DNA from: Cellulosimicrobium arenosum
Lineage (GTDB): Bacteria; Actinomycetota; Actinomycetes; Actinomycetales; Cellulomonadaceae
DNA: 64,000 bases
Direction: 5' to 3'
Assembly (NCBI RefSeq): GCF_014837295.1
Contig: NZ_JACYHB010000003.1
Span: forward strand, 1 to 64,000
Below are positions 51,913-61,434 of the stretch, one piece after another. A program made the translations under genes and the position numbers. Position 1 is the first letter of the stretch; every line of letters starts with the position of its first letter. The notes beneath the pieces are model-generated. The model was not told the origin of the DNA. It ran no database searches and was given only the letters and a program-made list of their open reading frames with translations.

Positions 51913-54900
51913 TCAGGACTCGCAGAGCGTCGCGACCACGGTCCCCGTCCCCGCGTGACCCGGGTTGCCCGCGTACCCCGGGTCGGTCCGGACGACGACG
52001 ACCTTCTCCACGGTGCCGCTCGTCGTCGATCCCTTCTTGACCGGGTCGGCGGTCACGACGACCGCCATGTACTCGGGCACGGTCGCGGGCGGGTGGGAGC
52101 TGTTGCCCGGGCGCGAGGTCCAGCGGTCGCCGCACCCCGGCGGACCCGGCACCGCGGCGTCGGCCCCCACGTAGCCCTTGAAGGCGTTCGGCCCGCCGCC
52201 GTTGTGCGAGGACCACTGCGCGCCCCAGAAGTACACGTCGGCACCGTCGGCGTGCGCCGCGTCGGCTCCCACGGCGAACGTACCGCCCGTCGGCCACGAC
52301 CACTGCTCGCACGCGTCCCCGGTCCCGTCGCCGTCGGAGTCCGTCTGCGCGGGGTCCGGGTAGGCGGGGCAGACGTCGTCGCCGTCGTCCACCCCGTCGC
52401 CGTCCGTGTCGGTCTCGACGAACGTGGCGACCACGGTGCACGTGGCCTCCTGGGCGAGGGCGAGCGTCACCGAGCCGTCCGCGGCGCAGTCGCCGCCCGT
52501 GCTGATGGTGTAGCCCTCCGGTGCGACCACGCCGACGGTCCGCGGCCCCGCGAGCGAGGTCGTGGTGGAGCCGGCGTCCAGCGGTTCGCCGTCGAGTGTC
52601 AGGACGATCTCGTCCGTCGTGGCGGTCCCGCCCTCGACGTCCACGTGGACGACGAGGGACGGCGCCATGTCGTCGAACGTGACGACGCAGGTCACCGCGT
52701 CGCCGTGGTCCAGGTCCACCCCGTCCACGCAGTCGGGCCCGACGCTCGCGACGTAGCCGGGCACCGCAGAGCGCGGGGCGAGCGTGTAGGAGCCCGGCGA
52801 CAGGTCGTGCGCCACTCCCGTGGCCGAACCCGTGCCCGACGCGACGACGGAGCCGTCCGCCACGACGTCGACCGCGAACGCTGCCGGGTCCGCGGTGCCC
52901 CCGGCGTCGTTCACGACCTTGGTCACGACCGTCAGCCGGGGTGCCGCGACGACCGTGTCCGTGTCCGTGGCCGTGTTGTTGTCCGGCGTCAGGTCCGCAC
53001 CGTGCGACCCGTCGTCCACTGCCGTGGCGGTGACCGCGAGCGTGTCGCCGTGCCCGCCCGCCACCCGGAGGGTGAGCTCCCGCTCGACGGACGTGCCCGC
53101 CGCGAGCTCCGCGGCAGGCCAGGTCACGGTGCCGTCCGCGAACGTGCCGCCGTCGGACGCCGCCACGAACGAGGCGCCTGCCGGGACCGCCACCGTGAGG
53201 TCGACGCCGGTCGCGCCGGCCTCGCCCGTGTTGGCGACGGTGACCGTGTACGTCACGTCCTCGCCCGCACCGACCTCGGTACGCCCGTCGTCGACGGTCG
53301 TGACCAGGTCGGGGCGCTGGGTGATCTGCGTGACGCAGCCCGAGAGCAGCGCCTCCAGCACCGGGGTGGGGTTCGCGCCGAACGTGCCGATGTCGAACAC
53401 CGCGCCGCCGCTGTCGAGAGCGAGGTCCTGGTAACCCTTCGAGCCGCTGCCCGGAGTGACGATCGAGTAGAGGACCGCTCCGCGCGCCGCGAGCGCCGCC
53501 CTGGCGTCCGCGACGGTCACGCCGAGCGCCTGCTGGACGGGCTCGTCCGCGACGAGCACCAGGCACACGCCCGCGTCCGGCCGCAGCCCGGCCCCGGTCC
53601 CGAGCGCGTCGACGATCGCGTTGACCCCCGGCTCGGTGCCGCCGCTCGTCGTGAGCGCGCCGGCGGCGGTCGCCACCTCGTCGAGGTTGTCGGTCGGGGG
53701 CACGTGCAGGTGCGGCAGGTAGACGTCGCGGCCCGGCGTGCTGTGGTCGCTGCCCGCACCGAACCCCCACAGCCCGATCTGGTGGTCGATGTCCGCGGCG
53801 AGCTGGTTCGAGATCGACACGACGTTGTTGCGGACCGCCGTCTGGTAGGAGCCCATCGACCCGGACTCGTCGACGAGGAAGACCACGTCGCCCGGCGGGC
53901 GCAGCGTTGTCGTCACCGTGTCCGTGTCGGTGGCCGCGGCGCGCACGCGGTCGCCCGCGAAGGAGCCGGTCACGCTCGCCTCGGACCCGGAGAACGGCAC
54001 GGACGCGCGGACCACGCCGTCGGCGTCCGTGGTGAGCGTGCGCGTCTCGGGGCCGATCTCGAGCGTCACGGGGACGCCGGGCAGGGGCGCCCACGTCTCG
54101 CGGTCCCACAGCACGGCGCGCACGTCGACGTCGCCGCCCCCGGCCGTGCCGGGCACGGGCTGCACCGACAGGTACGAGCGCCGCTTCGAGACGGTCGCGG
54201 TGGCCGTGTCGGTGCGCGTGCCGCCGTCCTTGTCGGTCGCTGTCAGGGTCGCGGTGTACGTCCCGGCGGCCGTGTAGGTGTGCGGCACGCGGACCGTGCT
54301 CGCCGAGCACGGCTGCACGTCGGCGGAGGTGCCGTCGCCGAAGTCCCAGCGGCAGGCGAGCGTCGCGCGGTCACCGGTACCGGGGTCGCTCGCGCTCGCA
54401 CCGGGCGTCCACGCGTCGTCGACGAGCAGCGCGGCGTTCGCGCCGGCGTCGGCCGTCGGGTTCGCGTTGGTGACGGTCACGGACCGTGTCGTGGTGGACT
54501 GCCCGCCGTACGAGTCGGTGACGGCGAGCGTCACGTCGTACGTGCCGTCGTCGGGGTACGCGTGGCTCGGGGCCGCGGTCCCCGTGGTCGTCGTGCCGTC
54601 GCCCCACGTCCAGGTGCGGGCGACGACCGCGCGGTCCGTCGTCCCGGTCGTGTCGCGGAACGCGGCGCCCGATCCCTCGGCGACCGCCGCCGGGCCCGTC
54701 GCGGCCACGGCGGGCGGGCCGACGACCGTCTGGGGACGGGTGGTGCTCGACGTGCGGCCCGCGGCGTCGGTGACCGTGAGCGTCACCGGGTACGTGCCGG
54801 GCGCCGCGTACGTGTGCGTCGGTGTCTGCGCGGTGGACGACGTGCCGTCACCGAGGTCCCAGGCCCACGCGACGACGTCGTCGTCGGGGTCCGTCGTGGT

Positions 54901-57900
54901 GTCGTGGAAGGTCACCGTCGCGTCGCCCACCTGCCCGGTCAGGAGCCGCAGCTCGTCCACCGCGAGGTAGCTCGTCGTGCCCCACCGGTCGTGGGCGTCG
55001 AGCCGCACGTACCGGGCGGGCACGGGCTCGTCGAGCGCGAAGGTCTGCCGTGAGGCGTCGTTCGCGAGCGTGCCCTGCAGCACCGTGGTCAGGTCGTCCG
55101 TGCCGCTGCCGGTGGTCGAGACCGCGATCTCGAAGTCCCGCAGGCGCGGGCCCGACGTCGCCGACCGCAGCTCCACCGCGTCGACCAGGTACTCGTCCGC
55201 GAGCTCGAGCGTCGCCCACTGGTCGGTGACCTGCCCGGTCGCGGTGCGCCACGGGCGGGACGCGTCGGGGTAGTCGACGTCGACCATCTCCTGCGCGGCG
55301 TACGAGCCGGACGACTGGCTCGACGAGCCGAGGACGCGCGCACCGTGGTGCACGAGCGCCACGTCGGCGCGGCCCTCGGACGGCAGCGGCGCGAACGTCG
55401 CGACCGGCGGGCCGGAGACGTCGACGTGCCGGGTCACGACGGTCGACGCCGCGCCCAGGGTGTCGACGACCCGCAGCGCCACCGTCGCGTCGGCCGTGAG
55501 CTCGTGCTCGGGGGACTGCTCGGTGCTGTCCACGTCGAAGGACGAGCCGTCGTGGTCGAGGTCCCACTCCCACGACGCGATGCCGTCCGCGTCGGTCGAC
55601 GCGTCGGTCAGCCGGACCGTCGAGCCGATCTCGGGCTGGGCCGGGTCGACCGTGAACGCGGCGACCGGGCGGTCGGTGACGACGACGTCGTGCGTGACCG
55701 ACGCGCTCTCGCCGTCGTCGTCCGTGACGGTGAGCGTCACCGGGTACGTGCCCGCGGTGGACCATGCGTGCTCGAGGGTCGCCGTGGTCGCGTCCGCGGC
55801 GCCGTCGGCGTCGAGGTCCCACTCCCACGTGGCGACCTCGCCGTCGGGGTCGGTGGAGGTGTCCGTGAGCGTGACGGGCTCGTCGAGGATCCCGGGGACC
55901 GGCGCGGCGTCGAAGTCCGCGGCGGGCGGGCCGGAGTCCCGCGTGGCCGGGTCGCAGTCGTCGTCGAGACCGTTGCCGGGCACCTCGGTGGCGCCGGGGT
56001 GGACGTCGGCGTCGTCGTCGGCGCAGTCGACGTTCGCGGTCCAGCCGTCGCCGTCCGCGTCGGGGTGGGTCACGAGCACGGTCCAGCCGGCCGAGCGGCG
56101 TGACGTCCCGTCGGACACGACGACCCGCAGGTCGTGTGCCGCGGGGTCCGCGGAGGTCGCGGCGTAGGTGAACGTGCTCCCGGTCCCGGCCGGCTGCCCG
56201 TCGAGCTCCCACTGCGGCGTGAGCTGTCGACCGTCCGGCCCCGTGCCGGTCGCGGACAGCTCCCGCGTCCCGCCGAGCTCGACCTCCACGAGGCCGGCGT
56301 CAGGCGCGGGCTCGAGGCCGCCCAGCGTCACGCCCGGGTCCGCGGCCGTGACGCGCACGGTCGCGACGTCGACCCCGACGAGGCCGGTCGGTCCCGTGCC
56401 GCGGACCGTGACGAGGTGGTCGCCCGACGTCGCCGGGGTGTACGACGCCGTCGCGCCGGTCGCGTCGTCGAGGTCGCCGTCGCCGTCCAGGTCCCACGCG
56501 ACCTGCGCGCAGTCTGCGCACGTCGCGGCCAGGTCCACGGGCGTGCCGAGCGGCACCGAGTACGGGCCGGCTGCGTCGACGACCGGGTGGGCCGTTGCTC
56601 CCTGGGCGTCGACCAGGTCCTCGAGCTCGGCGACGACGGGGTCCATCGCGTTCGCCACGTCGGTGAACGCCGTGGACATCGACGCGTTCGCCGCGACCTG
56701 GTCCGCGACGACCTCCCCCAGGGACGCGTACGGGTGCTCGAGCTCGATGTCCTCGACGAACACGCGGTTCAGCTCGTCGATCTCGTCGCCCGACAGGCCC
56801 GCGTTGCGCAGGGCACGGTCCTCGTCCGCGGTCAGCCCGTCGGCGGCGACGCGGGACTGCGTGGCGCGCACGTCGTCGAGCGCGGCGTCGGCGTCGAGGC
56901 CCGCGTCGGCCAGCGCCGCGTCGAGCGCCTCGGCCGCCCGGTCCTGCCGGTCGAGCACGACGGTCAGGTCGGACGCCCGGGCCTGCACGTCGCGTGCCTG
57001 CAGGAGTGCGGCCGCGACGTCGTCGGCCTGGCCGGCGCCCTGGTACTTCTCCATCGACGCGAGGTACGTCCGCGTGAGCGCCTCTCCCTGACCCACCGTG
57101 TCGGCCCAGTCGGCGAGCGCCGTGCCGACGGGGTCCCCCGAGGGCCAGTCGAACGAGGCGACCGCGCCGGGGAGCGCGGGGTCGGCGAAGTCCGGGTCCG
57201 GCGGGTCGGCGGCGATCCCCTCGTAGTGGCGGGCGTGGTTCGCGACCGTGCGCACGACCTCCAGGCGCAGGCGGAGCGTGTCCTGGATGCTCGCCGTCGG
57301 GCAGTGCACGCTGACGGGCATGCCCTCGGGCGAGGCGGATATCGCGGGGACGCTGCAGACGTACGTCAGGTAGAACTGGACGAGAGACGCTCCCGCGCTC
57401 CCGCCCATGAAGGGCGAGACCAGCTCGTACGTGGTGACGAGCGCGAAGAGCGCCGAGTAGGCGAGCGCCGCGTCGTTCCAGTGGTCGGCCTCGGCCGAGG
57501 CCGCCGACTTCATGCCGGCGATCGCGCTGCCGGGCAGGTCCGGCACGCTGCTCGGGATCTGCACGGAGAACGCCTCGCGCGCGATCGTGTCGGAACCGTC
57601 GAAGATCCCGTTCTGGCACGTGTCCTCGACGACGTCGTACGTGCCGGTCCCGAGCGTGCCGCCTGGCGCCGTGATCGCGACCTGCTCGTCGATCACGGCG
57701 CTGCCGAGGAGGAAGCTCTGGATCGTGTTCGGGGTGCCGCTGACGTCGGAGAGCGTGCTGCCGGGCGAGACGCTGCCGGTCGGGACGACGTAGACGTCGG
57801 ACGTGGTCTCGATGAAGTCGCAGTCCCGGGTCAGTCCGCCCGTCTCGATGAGGACGACCTCGTTGGCGCCGTACACCGACCTCCCGAACGCGAAGGTCTG

Positions 57901-57999
57901 GGCGTTCGCTGCCGCCGGTCCGGCCACCACCACCGAGGTACCGGTCGCCAGCACGCCGGCGAGGACGCCGGCGACCACAGCACGTACGGACGTCCGCAT
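51913..57999 (-). CDS. 2028-residue secreted PKD/VWA/discoidin protein
   Basis: A signal peptide (to about PAAANA) leads to a ~430-residue helical region, then repeated PKD domains (~465-560, 700-870, 1030-1280; for example YPVTLTVTDAAG), a MopE-like Ca site (DADGDGWTANVDCADDDAD, ~656), an F5/8-like domain (~886-1025), an Ig-like repeat, a VWA domain at ~1370-1560 with an intact MIDAS start (FLVDESGSMGS), a DUF11 unit (~1566-1690), SdrD-like units, a thrombospondin-3 Ca repeat (DTDGDGVDDGDDVCP, ~1860) and a C-terminal ~125-residue domain ending PGHAGTGTVVATLCES. There is no sortase signal or membrane anchor, so it is probably released or bound to glycans. It is likely an adhesive matrix protein (inference). 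GGGGAGA precedes the ATG. Confidence 0.85.
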   Translation of the reverse strand: MRTSVRAVVAGVLAGVLATGTSVVVAGPAAANAQTFAFGRSVYGANEVVLIETGGLTRDCDFIETTSDVYVVPTGSVSPGSTLSDVSGTPNTIQSFLLGSAVIDEQVAITAPGGTLGTGTYDVVEDTCQNGIFDGSDTIAREAFSVQIPSSVPDLPGSAIAGMKSAASAEADHWNDAALAYSALFALVTTYELVSPFMGGSAGASLVQFYLTYVCSVPAISASPEGMPVSVHCPTASIQDTLRLRLEVVRTVANHARHYEGIAADPPDPDFADPALPGAVASFDWPSGDPVGTALADWADTVGQGEALTRTYLASMEKYQGAGQADDVAAALLQARDVQARASDLTVVLDRQDRAAEALDAALADAGLDADAALDDVRATQSRVAADGLTADEDRALRNAGLSGDEIDELNRVFVEDIELEHPYASLGEVVADQVAANASMSTAFTDVANAMDPVVAELEDLVDAQGATAHPVVDAAGPYSVPLGTPVDLAATCADCAQVAWDLDGDGDLDDATGATASYTPATSGDHLVTVRGTGPTGLVGVDVATVRVTAADPGVTLGGLEPAPDAGLVEVELGGTRELSATGTGPDGRQLTPQWELDGQPAGTGSTFTYAATSADPAAHDLRVVVSDGTSRRSAGWTVLVTHPDADGDGWTANVDCADDDADVHPGATEVPGNGLDDDCDPATRDSGPPAADFDAAPVPGILDEPVTLTDTSTDPDGEVATWEWDLDADGAADATTATLEHAWSTAGTYPVTLTVTDDDGESASVTHDVVVTDRPVAAFTVDPAQPEIGSTVRLTDASTDADGIASWEWDLDHDGSSFDVDSTEQSPEHELTADATVALRVVDTLGAASTVVTRHVDVSGPPVATFAPLPSEGRADVALVHHGARVLGSSSQSSGSYAAQEMVDVDYPDASRPWRTATGQVTDQWATLELADEYLVDAVELRSATSGPRLRDFEIAVSTTGSGTDDLTTVLQGTLANDASRQTFALDEPVPARYVRLDAHDRWGTTSYLAVDELRLLTGQVGDATVTFHDTTTDPDDDVVAWAWDLGDGTSSTAQTPTHTYAAPGTYPVTLTVTDAAGRTSSTTRPQTVVGPPAVAATGPAAVAEGSGAAFRDTTGTTDRAVVARTWTWGDGTTTTGTAAPSHAYPDDGTYDVTLAVTDSYGGQSTTTRSVTVTNANPTADAGANAALLVDDAWTPGASASDPGTGDRATLACRWDFGDGTSADVQPCSASTVRVPHTYTAAGTYTATLTATDKDGGTRTDTATATVSKRRSYLSVQPVPGTAGGGDVDVRAVLWDRETWAPLPGVPVTLEIGPETRTLTTDADGVVRASVPFSGSEASVTGSFAGDRVRAAATDTDTVTTTLRPPGDVVFLVDESGSMGSYQTAVRNNVVSISNQLAADIDHQIGLWGFGAGSDHSTPGRDVYLPHLHVPPTDNLDEVATAAGALTTSGGTEPGVNAIVDALGTGAGLRPDAGVCLVLVADEPVQQALGVTVADARAALAARGAVLYSIVTPGSGSKGYQDLALDSGGAVFDIGTFGANPTPVLEALLSGCVTQITQRPDLVTTVDDGRTEVGAGEDVTYTVTVANTGEAGATGVDLTVAVPAGASFVAASDGGTFADGTVTWPAAELAAGTSVERELTLRVAGGHGDTLAVTATAVDDGSHGADLTPDNNTATDTDTVVAAPRLTVVTKVVNDAGGTADPAAFAVDVVADGSVVASGTGSATGVAHDLSPGSYTLAPRSAVPGYVASVGPDCVDGVDLDHGDAVTCVVTFDDMAPSLVVHVDVEGGTATTDEIVLTLDGEPLDAGSTTTSLAGPRTVGVVAPEGYTISTGGDCAADGSVTLALAQEATCTVVATFVETDTDGDGVDDGDDVCPAYPDPAQTDSDGDGTGDACEQWSWPTGGTFAVGADAAHADGADVYFWGAQWSSHNGGGPNAFKGYVGADAAVPGPPGCGDRWTSRPGNSSHPPATVPEYMAVVVTADPVKKGSTTSGTVEKVVVVRTDPGYAGNPGHAGTGTVVATLCES

Positions 58000-58193
58000 G
58001 AAGATCTCCCCAGGTCAGGGCGGCGGGCGCCGCGCTCGCTCATCCTGGTGGGCCGCTGGGAGGATGTCGAGGGTGAACTTCCACGGTCCGGAGCCGATCG
58101 GTCAGTGCCCGATGAGTCCGGGCCGCGACCTCGGTCGGAACCGGGGTGGAGAGACGGGCGGGCTCGACCGAGGACGCCGGACGGGAGACGGGC

Positions 58194-58802
58194 ATGAGCA
58201 CGGGAATCGTGACGACGAGCGCGAGCGTCTCGCTCGACGGATTCATCGCCGGGCCGGGGGAGACCGGGATCGAGCACCTCTTCGAGTGGTACGACGCCGG
58301 GACGGAGGTGTTCCCCAGCGCCAACCCCGGTGTCTCGTTCAACCTGTCGGCGGCCGACCACGCCTACCTCACCGCGGCGATGGCGCGGATCGGTGCGCTC
58401 GTCGTCGGACGGCACCTGTTCGACATCACCGACGGGTGGGGCGGCACGCACCCGCTCGACAAGCCCGTCGTCGTGCTCACGCACCACGTCCCGCACGACT
58501 GGGTCGCCGCCCACCCGGCAGCGCCGTTCCGGTTCGTCACCACCGGGATCGAGGACGCCGTCGCGGCCGGCCACGAGGCAGCGGGCGGGCTCGACGTCGC
58601 GGTGAACGCCGGCCGCATGGCGAGCCAGGCGCTCGCGGCCGGGCTGCTGGAGGAGGTCGTGCTCGACGTCGTCCCGGTCCTCCTCGGCGGCGGCGTGCCG
58701 TTCTTCGACGACCTCGGGGCCGCCCCGCGACTGCTGGACGGCCCCGAGATCACGCCGGGCGAGCGGGTCACGCACCTGCGGTTCAGCGTGCGGGCTGCCT
58801 GA
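58194..58802 (+). CDS. Dihydrofolate-reductase/RibD-like protein
   Basis: 202 residues from the ATG seven bases after a GGGAG ribosome site. The fold of the RibD C-terminal/DHFR-like family is visible: SVSLDGFIAGPG at the start, ALVVGRHLFDIT, KPVVVLTHHVPH, GLDVAVNAGRMASQALAAGLLEEVVLDVVPVLLGGG and HLRFSV at the end. These proteins bind NADPH and reduce unknown small substrates; they are not the essential folate enzyme. Its last 20 bases overlap the end of the convergent phosphodiesterase gene. Confidence 0.87.
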   Translation: MSTGIVTTSASVSLDGFIAGPGETGIEHLFEWYDAGTEVFPSANPGVSFNLSAADHAYLTAAMARIGALVVGRHLFDITDGWGGTHPLDKPVVVLTHHVPHDWVAAHPAAPFRFVTTGIEDAVAAGHEAAGGLDVAVNAGRMASQALAAGLLEEVVLDVVPVLLGGGVPFFDDLGAAPRLLDGPEITPGERVTHLRFSVRAA

Positions 58803-59532
58803 CGCCGTCGAGCCACCCGGCCAGCCGGTCGGGCCGGTCGGTGATGATCCCGTCGACACCGAGCCGCACGGCGGCCTCCCAGTGCGCCGGCTCGTTCAGC
58901 GTCCAGACGGTGGTGCGCAGCCCCGCGTCGTGCAGGCGGTCCACCAGTCCCGGGTCCTCGAGCAGGAGCGTGCCGACGGGGTTGCACGTCTCGACGCCGA
59001 GCGCGGCGCACCGGTCCGGCAGGTCGGCGCCGGACTCCATGACGAGCAGGCCGCGCCGCAGGGACGGGTCGGCCGCACCCAGCGCGGCGACGCTCTGCGG
59101 CCAGAAGCTCTGGCCGACGACGCGCTCCGTGAGGCCCGCGGACCGCAACGGGTCGGTCACCGAGCGCGCCTGCTCGACCGTCCACGCGCCCTTGAGCTCG
59201 ACCAGCAGCTCGATGCCGGGCCGGGTCTCGAGGAACGCCACGACCTCGTCGAAGGTCGGGACGCGCTGCCCGGCGAACGCCGGGGCGAACCACGACCCGG
59301 CGTCGAGCGACCGGACCGCCGCGAGATCCATCCCCGCGACGGCACCGCTGCCGGACGTCGTCGCGTCGACGGTGTCGTCGTGGATGACGACCACCACGCC
59401 GTCGGCGGTGAGCCGCACGTCGAGCTCGACGCACTCCACCCCGGCCCGCCACGCCGCCTCGAACGCGGCGAGCGTGTTCTGCGGCGCGACGGAGCTGTTG
59501 CCACGGTGCGCGACGACGGCCGGACGGTTCAC
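58783..59532 (-). CDS. ugpQ: Glycerophosphodiester phosphodiesterase
   Basis: 249 residues from a GTG that overlaps the upstream stop (GTGA). Motifs of the GDPD family: VVAHRGNSSVAPQNTLAAFEAA (HRG and the NT motif), ECVELDVRLTADGVVVVIHDDTVDATTSG (E-D and catalytic His), ELLVELKG and TVWTLNEPAHW, GVDGIITDRPD. It splits glycerophosphodiesters to glycerol-3-phosphate and an alcohol. No signal peptide is seen, so it works in the cytoplasm like UgpQ. The upstream coupled fragment is the tail of a solute-binding protein, which fits a former ugp-type transport operon. Confidence 0.9.
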   Translation of the reverse strand: MNRPAVVAHRGNSSVAPQNTLAAFEAAWRAGVECVELDVRLTADGVVVVIHDDTVDATTSGSGAVAGMDLAAVRSLDAGSWFAPAFAGQRVPTFDEVVAFLETRPGIELLVELKGAWTVEQARSVTDPLRSAGLTERVVGQSFWPQSVAALGAADPSLRRGLLVMESGADLPDRCAALGVETCNPVGTLLLEDPGLVDRLHDAGLRTTVWTLNEPAHWEAAVRLGVDGIITDRPDRLAGWLDGVRQPAR

Positions 59533-59890
59533 AGGTACGGCTCCACGTTCTCGGAGTAGGCGGTCTCGATCTGCGGGGCGATCTCTTCGAAGGCCGTGCG
59601 CGGGTCGGTGCCCTCGATGACGATCTGCTCGATCGCGTCGTTGAGCAGCGCGTCGGCGCCCGGCACGAACACCCGGACATCGTCCTGGATGCGGGCCTTG
59701 TCCGCGAGCTGGTCGACGGCGGTGCGGAACTGCGGTGTCTCCTCGTACGTCGCGGTCATGGTCTCGCTCTCGACCGCCGAGGTGCGTACCGGCATGTAGC
59801 CGGTGCTCTGCGAGAAGTACGCCGTGCTCTCGGTGTTCGTGAGGAACGCGAGGAACATCGCCGCGGCCACCTGGCTGCCGAACATGGCGG
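59529..59890 (-). pseudogene. 3' stump of a solute-binding protein gene (ugpB-like)
   Basis: In frame with the phosphodiesterase and ending four bases inside it, this piece encodes AAAMFLAFLTNTESTAYFSQSTGYMPVRTSA, ALLNDAIEQIVIEGTDPRTAFEEIAPQIETAY, the usual C-terminal ~110 residues of extracellular solute-binding proteins (family 1, as in UgpB). The N-terminal three quarters and signal peptide are missing. At about 59875-59895 the sequence switches to a piece of another gene on the opposite strand. It is therefore a deletion or recombination stump. Confidence 0.75.
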
Positions 59891-60971
59891 GCAACGTCAC
59901 CGTCGAGCCCGGTGCGCCGAAGGGCGCGACGTTCGCCGTCTGGAACGACCTCGTGCACGCGGACTACACGCAGCAGGACGTGCACGGCCTCGTCGAGCTG
60001 TCGTTCCCCGCGATGGCGCAGAAGACCTGGGCCGCGCGCACGCCCGAGCTGTCGTTCAGCGGGTTCTCGGCGCTGACCCGCACCCTGGGCATCGGCCCGG
60101 GGATCGACGTCGTCCAGTTCACGCGCGGCGGCGAGCGCGCGGGCGAGCTGAGCCACGACGCGGCCGTCGCGGCCTCGTCGTCCGACGAGGGACACGGGCC
60201 TGAGGCGCTCACCGACGGGCAGACGACGACCCGCTGGGAGACCTCCTCGACCGACGAGGCGACGCTCACGGTCGACCTCGGCGATCGCGCAGCACGTCGG
60301 CGCCGTGGAGGTCGACTGGACGACGGCGCACCCGGCGTCGTACACGGTGCAGACGTCCGCGGACGGCACGACCTGGACGGCCGGCGTCGCGCACTCCGTG
60401 GGCGGCCCCGGTGCCGACCGGGTAGAGCTGCCCGGCCAGGCGGCGCGGTACGTCCGCCTCGGTGCGATCGTCCCGGCGACCGGCGCCGGGCTCGGTGCGT
60501 GGCGCCTGTCCGTGCTCGACCGGCCCGACCTCGCCCTCGGCGGGGACGTGACGGCGTCGGGCACGGAGAGCGCCCGAGGCCCGCACCGACACGCTCGAGA
60601 CCGAGCCGACGACGGCCCGGTTCGTCCGCGTGACCACGACCGCCAAGGCGATCGGCCCGTACCTGTCGCTGTACGACCTCGAAGTCCGCGGGACCCCGGC
60701 GTCGGCGGGCACGGTCGACGCCGAGGCCTCGGCCCGGTGCATGGCCGGGCGGGCGCACGTCGCGGTGCGGGTGCTGCCGGACACCGCCGGACCGACCGAC
60801 GTCGACGTCGCGACCGTGGTCGGGTCGAAGACGTTCGCCGACGTCGCACCGGGACGCTCGGCATACGTGGCGTTCCCGGCGCGCTCGACGCAGGTCGGCG
60901 CGGGGACCGTCGACGTGCGGGTGAGCGACGGCCGGACGGCCGAGATCACGTACGCCCCCCTCACGTGCTGA
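59890..60971 (+). pseudogene. Decayed GH20 beta-hexosaminidase gene, 3' part
   Basis: The first frame reads GATFAVWNDLVHADYTQQ, LVELSFPAMAQKTWAA, the C-terminal end of a GH20 catalytic domain (as in lacto-N-biosidase/hexosaminidase), followed by a discoidin start (ALTDGQTTTRWET). A frameshift near 60284 moves to IAQHVGAVEVDWTTAHPASY...RYVRLGAIVP; near 60575 a second F5/8 domain has lost its middle and the frame shifts again to RTDTLETEPTTARFVRVTTTAKA. The end is RCMAGRAHVAVRV...C, the same Cys-bounded domain as in the fucosidase and TIM-barrel proteins. The 5' part is gone at the junction with the solute-binding stump. Confidence 0.75.
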
Positions 60972-60998
60972 GGAGCCGGCCGGTGGGCTGACGGGGCG

Positions 60999-61064
60999 CC
61001 GGCGAGATGCGAGAAGATACTGTCGGTCGGGCCTTCCCGACGACAGGTTCTCGCATCTCGCCGG
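60999..61064. terminator. Long 16-bp-stem hairpin after the hexosaminidase remnant
   Basis: CCGGCGAGATGCGAGA (60999-61014) pairs perfectly with 61049-61064; inside the loop GTCGGG (61026-61031) pairs with CCCGAC (61036-61041), so most of the 66 bases can fold. It may be the old terminator of the GH20 gene, or a palindromic mobile unit. Confidence 0.65.
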
Positions 61065-61095
61065 GGCACCGACGGGACCGACAGACGGGTGGACC

Positions 61096-61407
61096 GTGAA
61101 CGGACCGGACCGCGCGACCGACGTCGTGACGATCGACGGCGGCGACCTGGGCTGCGCGCGTCTCCTCGTCCTCCTGCGCGGCCGGGTGGCGACGATGGCG
61201 GACGGTACCGTCGTGCACCTCGTCACCTCGGACCCTGTCGCGCCGATCGACCTGCCCGTGTGGTGCCGGATGACGGGCCACGAGTACGTCGGGGTGGTCG
61301 ACGCGGGGGAGGGCGCACCCGACGACACCGCACCGACCTACGCCGTGCGCGTCACCGCGACACCCGTGGCGACGGACCCCGACCGACCATGGCGGACGGC
61401 GGGCTGA
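61096..61407 (+). CDS. TusA-like (SirA family) sulfurtransferase protein
   Basis: 103 residues from GTG. The core GDLGCARLLVLLRGRVATMADGTVVHLVTSDPVAPIDLPVWCRMTGHEYVGV matches the actinobacterial TusA/SirA-like subgroup: an early Cys (position 20) in place of the CPxP Cys and the typical DPxAPxDLPxWC segment with a second Cys. TusA proteins pass sulfur in tRNA thiolation and cofactor paths; the lack of CPxP makes the role here unsure. No partner gene is adjacent. Confidence 0.8.
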   Translation: MNGPDRATDVVTIDGGDLGCARLLVLLRGRVATMADGTVVHLVTSDPVAPIDLPVWCRMTGHEYVGVVDAGEGAPDDTAPTYAVRVTATPVATDPDRPWRTAG

Positions 61408-61434
61408 CTGCACCCGTGCAGGCTCGTCGCCGGC

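Noticed and set aside
51955-55053. 1032-residue plus-strand frame
   Set aside because: Antisense to the PKD/VWA protein; low-complexity Arg/Gly/Val composition.
59533-60864. Long 5' extension of the phosphodiesterase frame to 693 residues
   Set aside because: The extension is antisense or out of frame to the solute-binding stump and GH20 remnant; the GTG at 59532 fits the HRG motif position.
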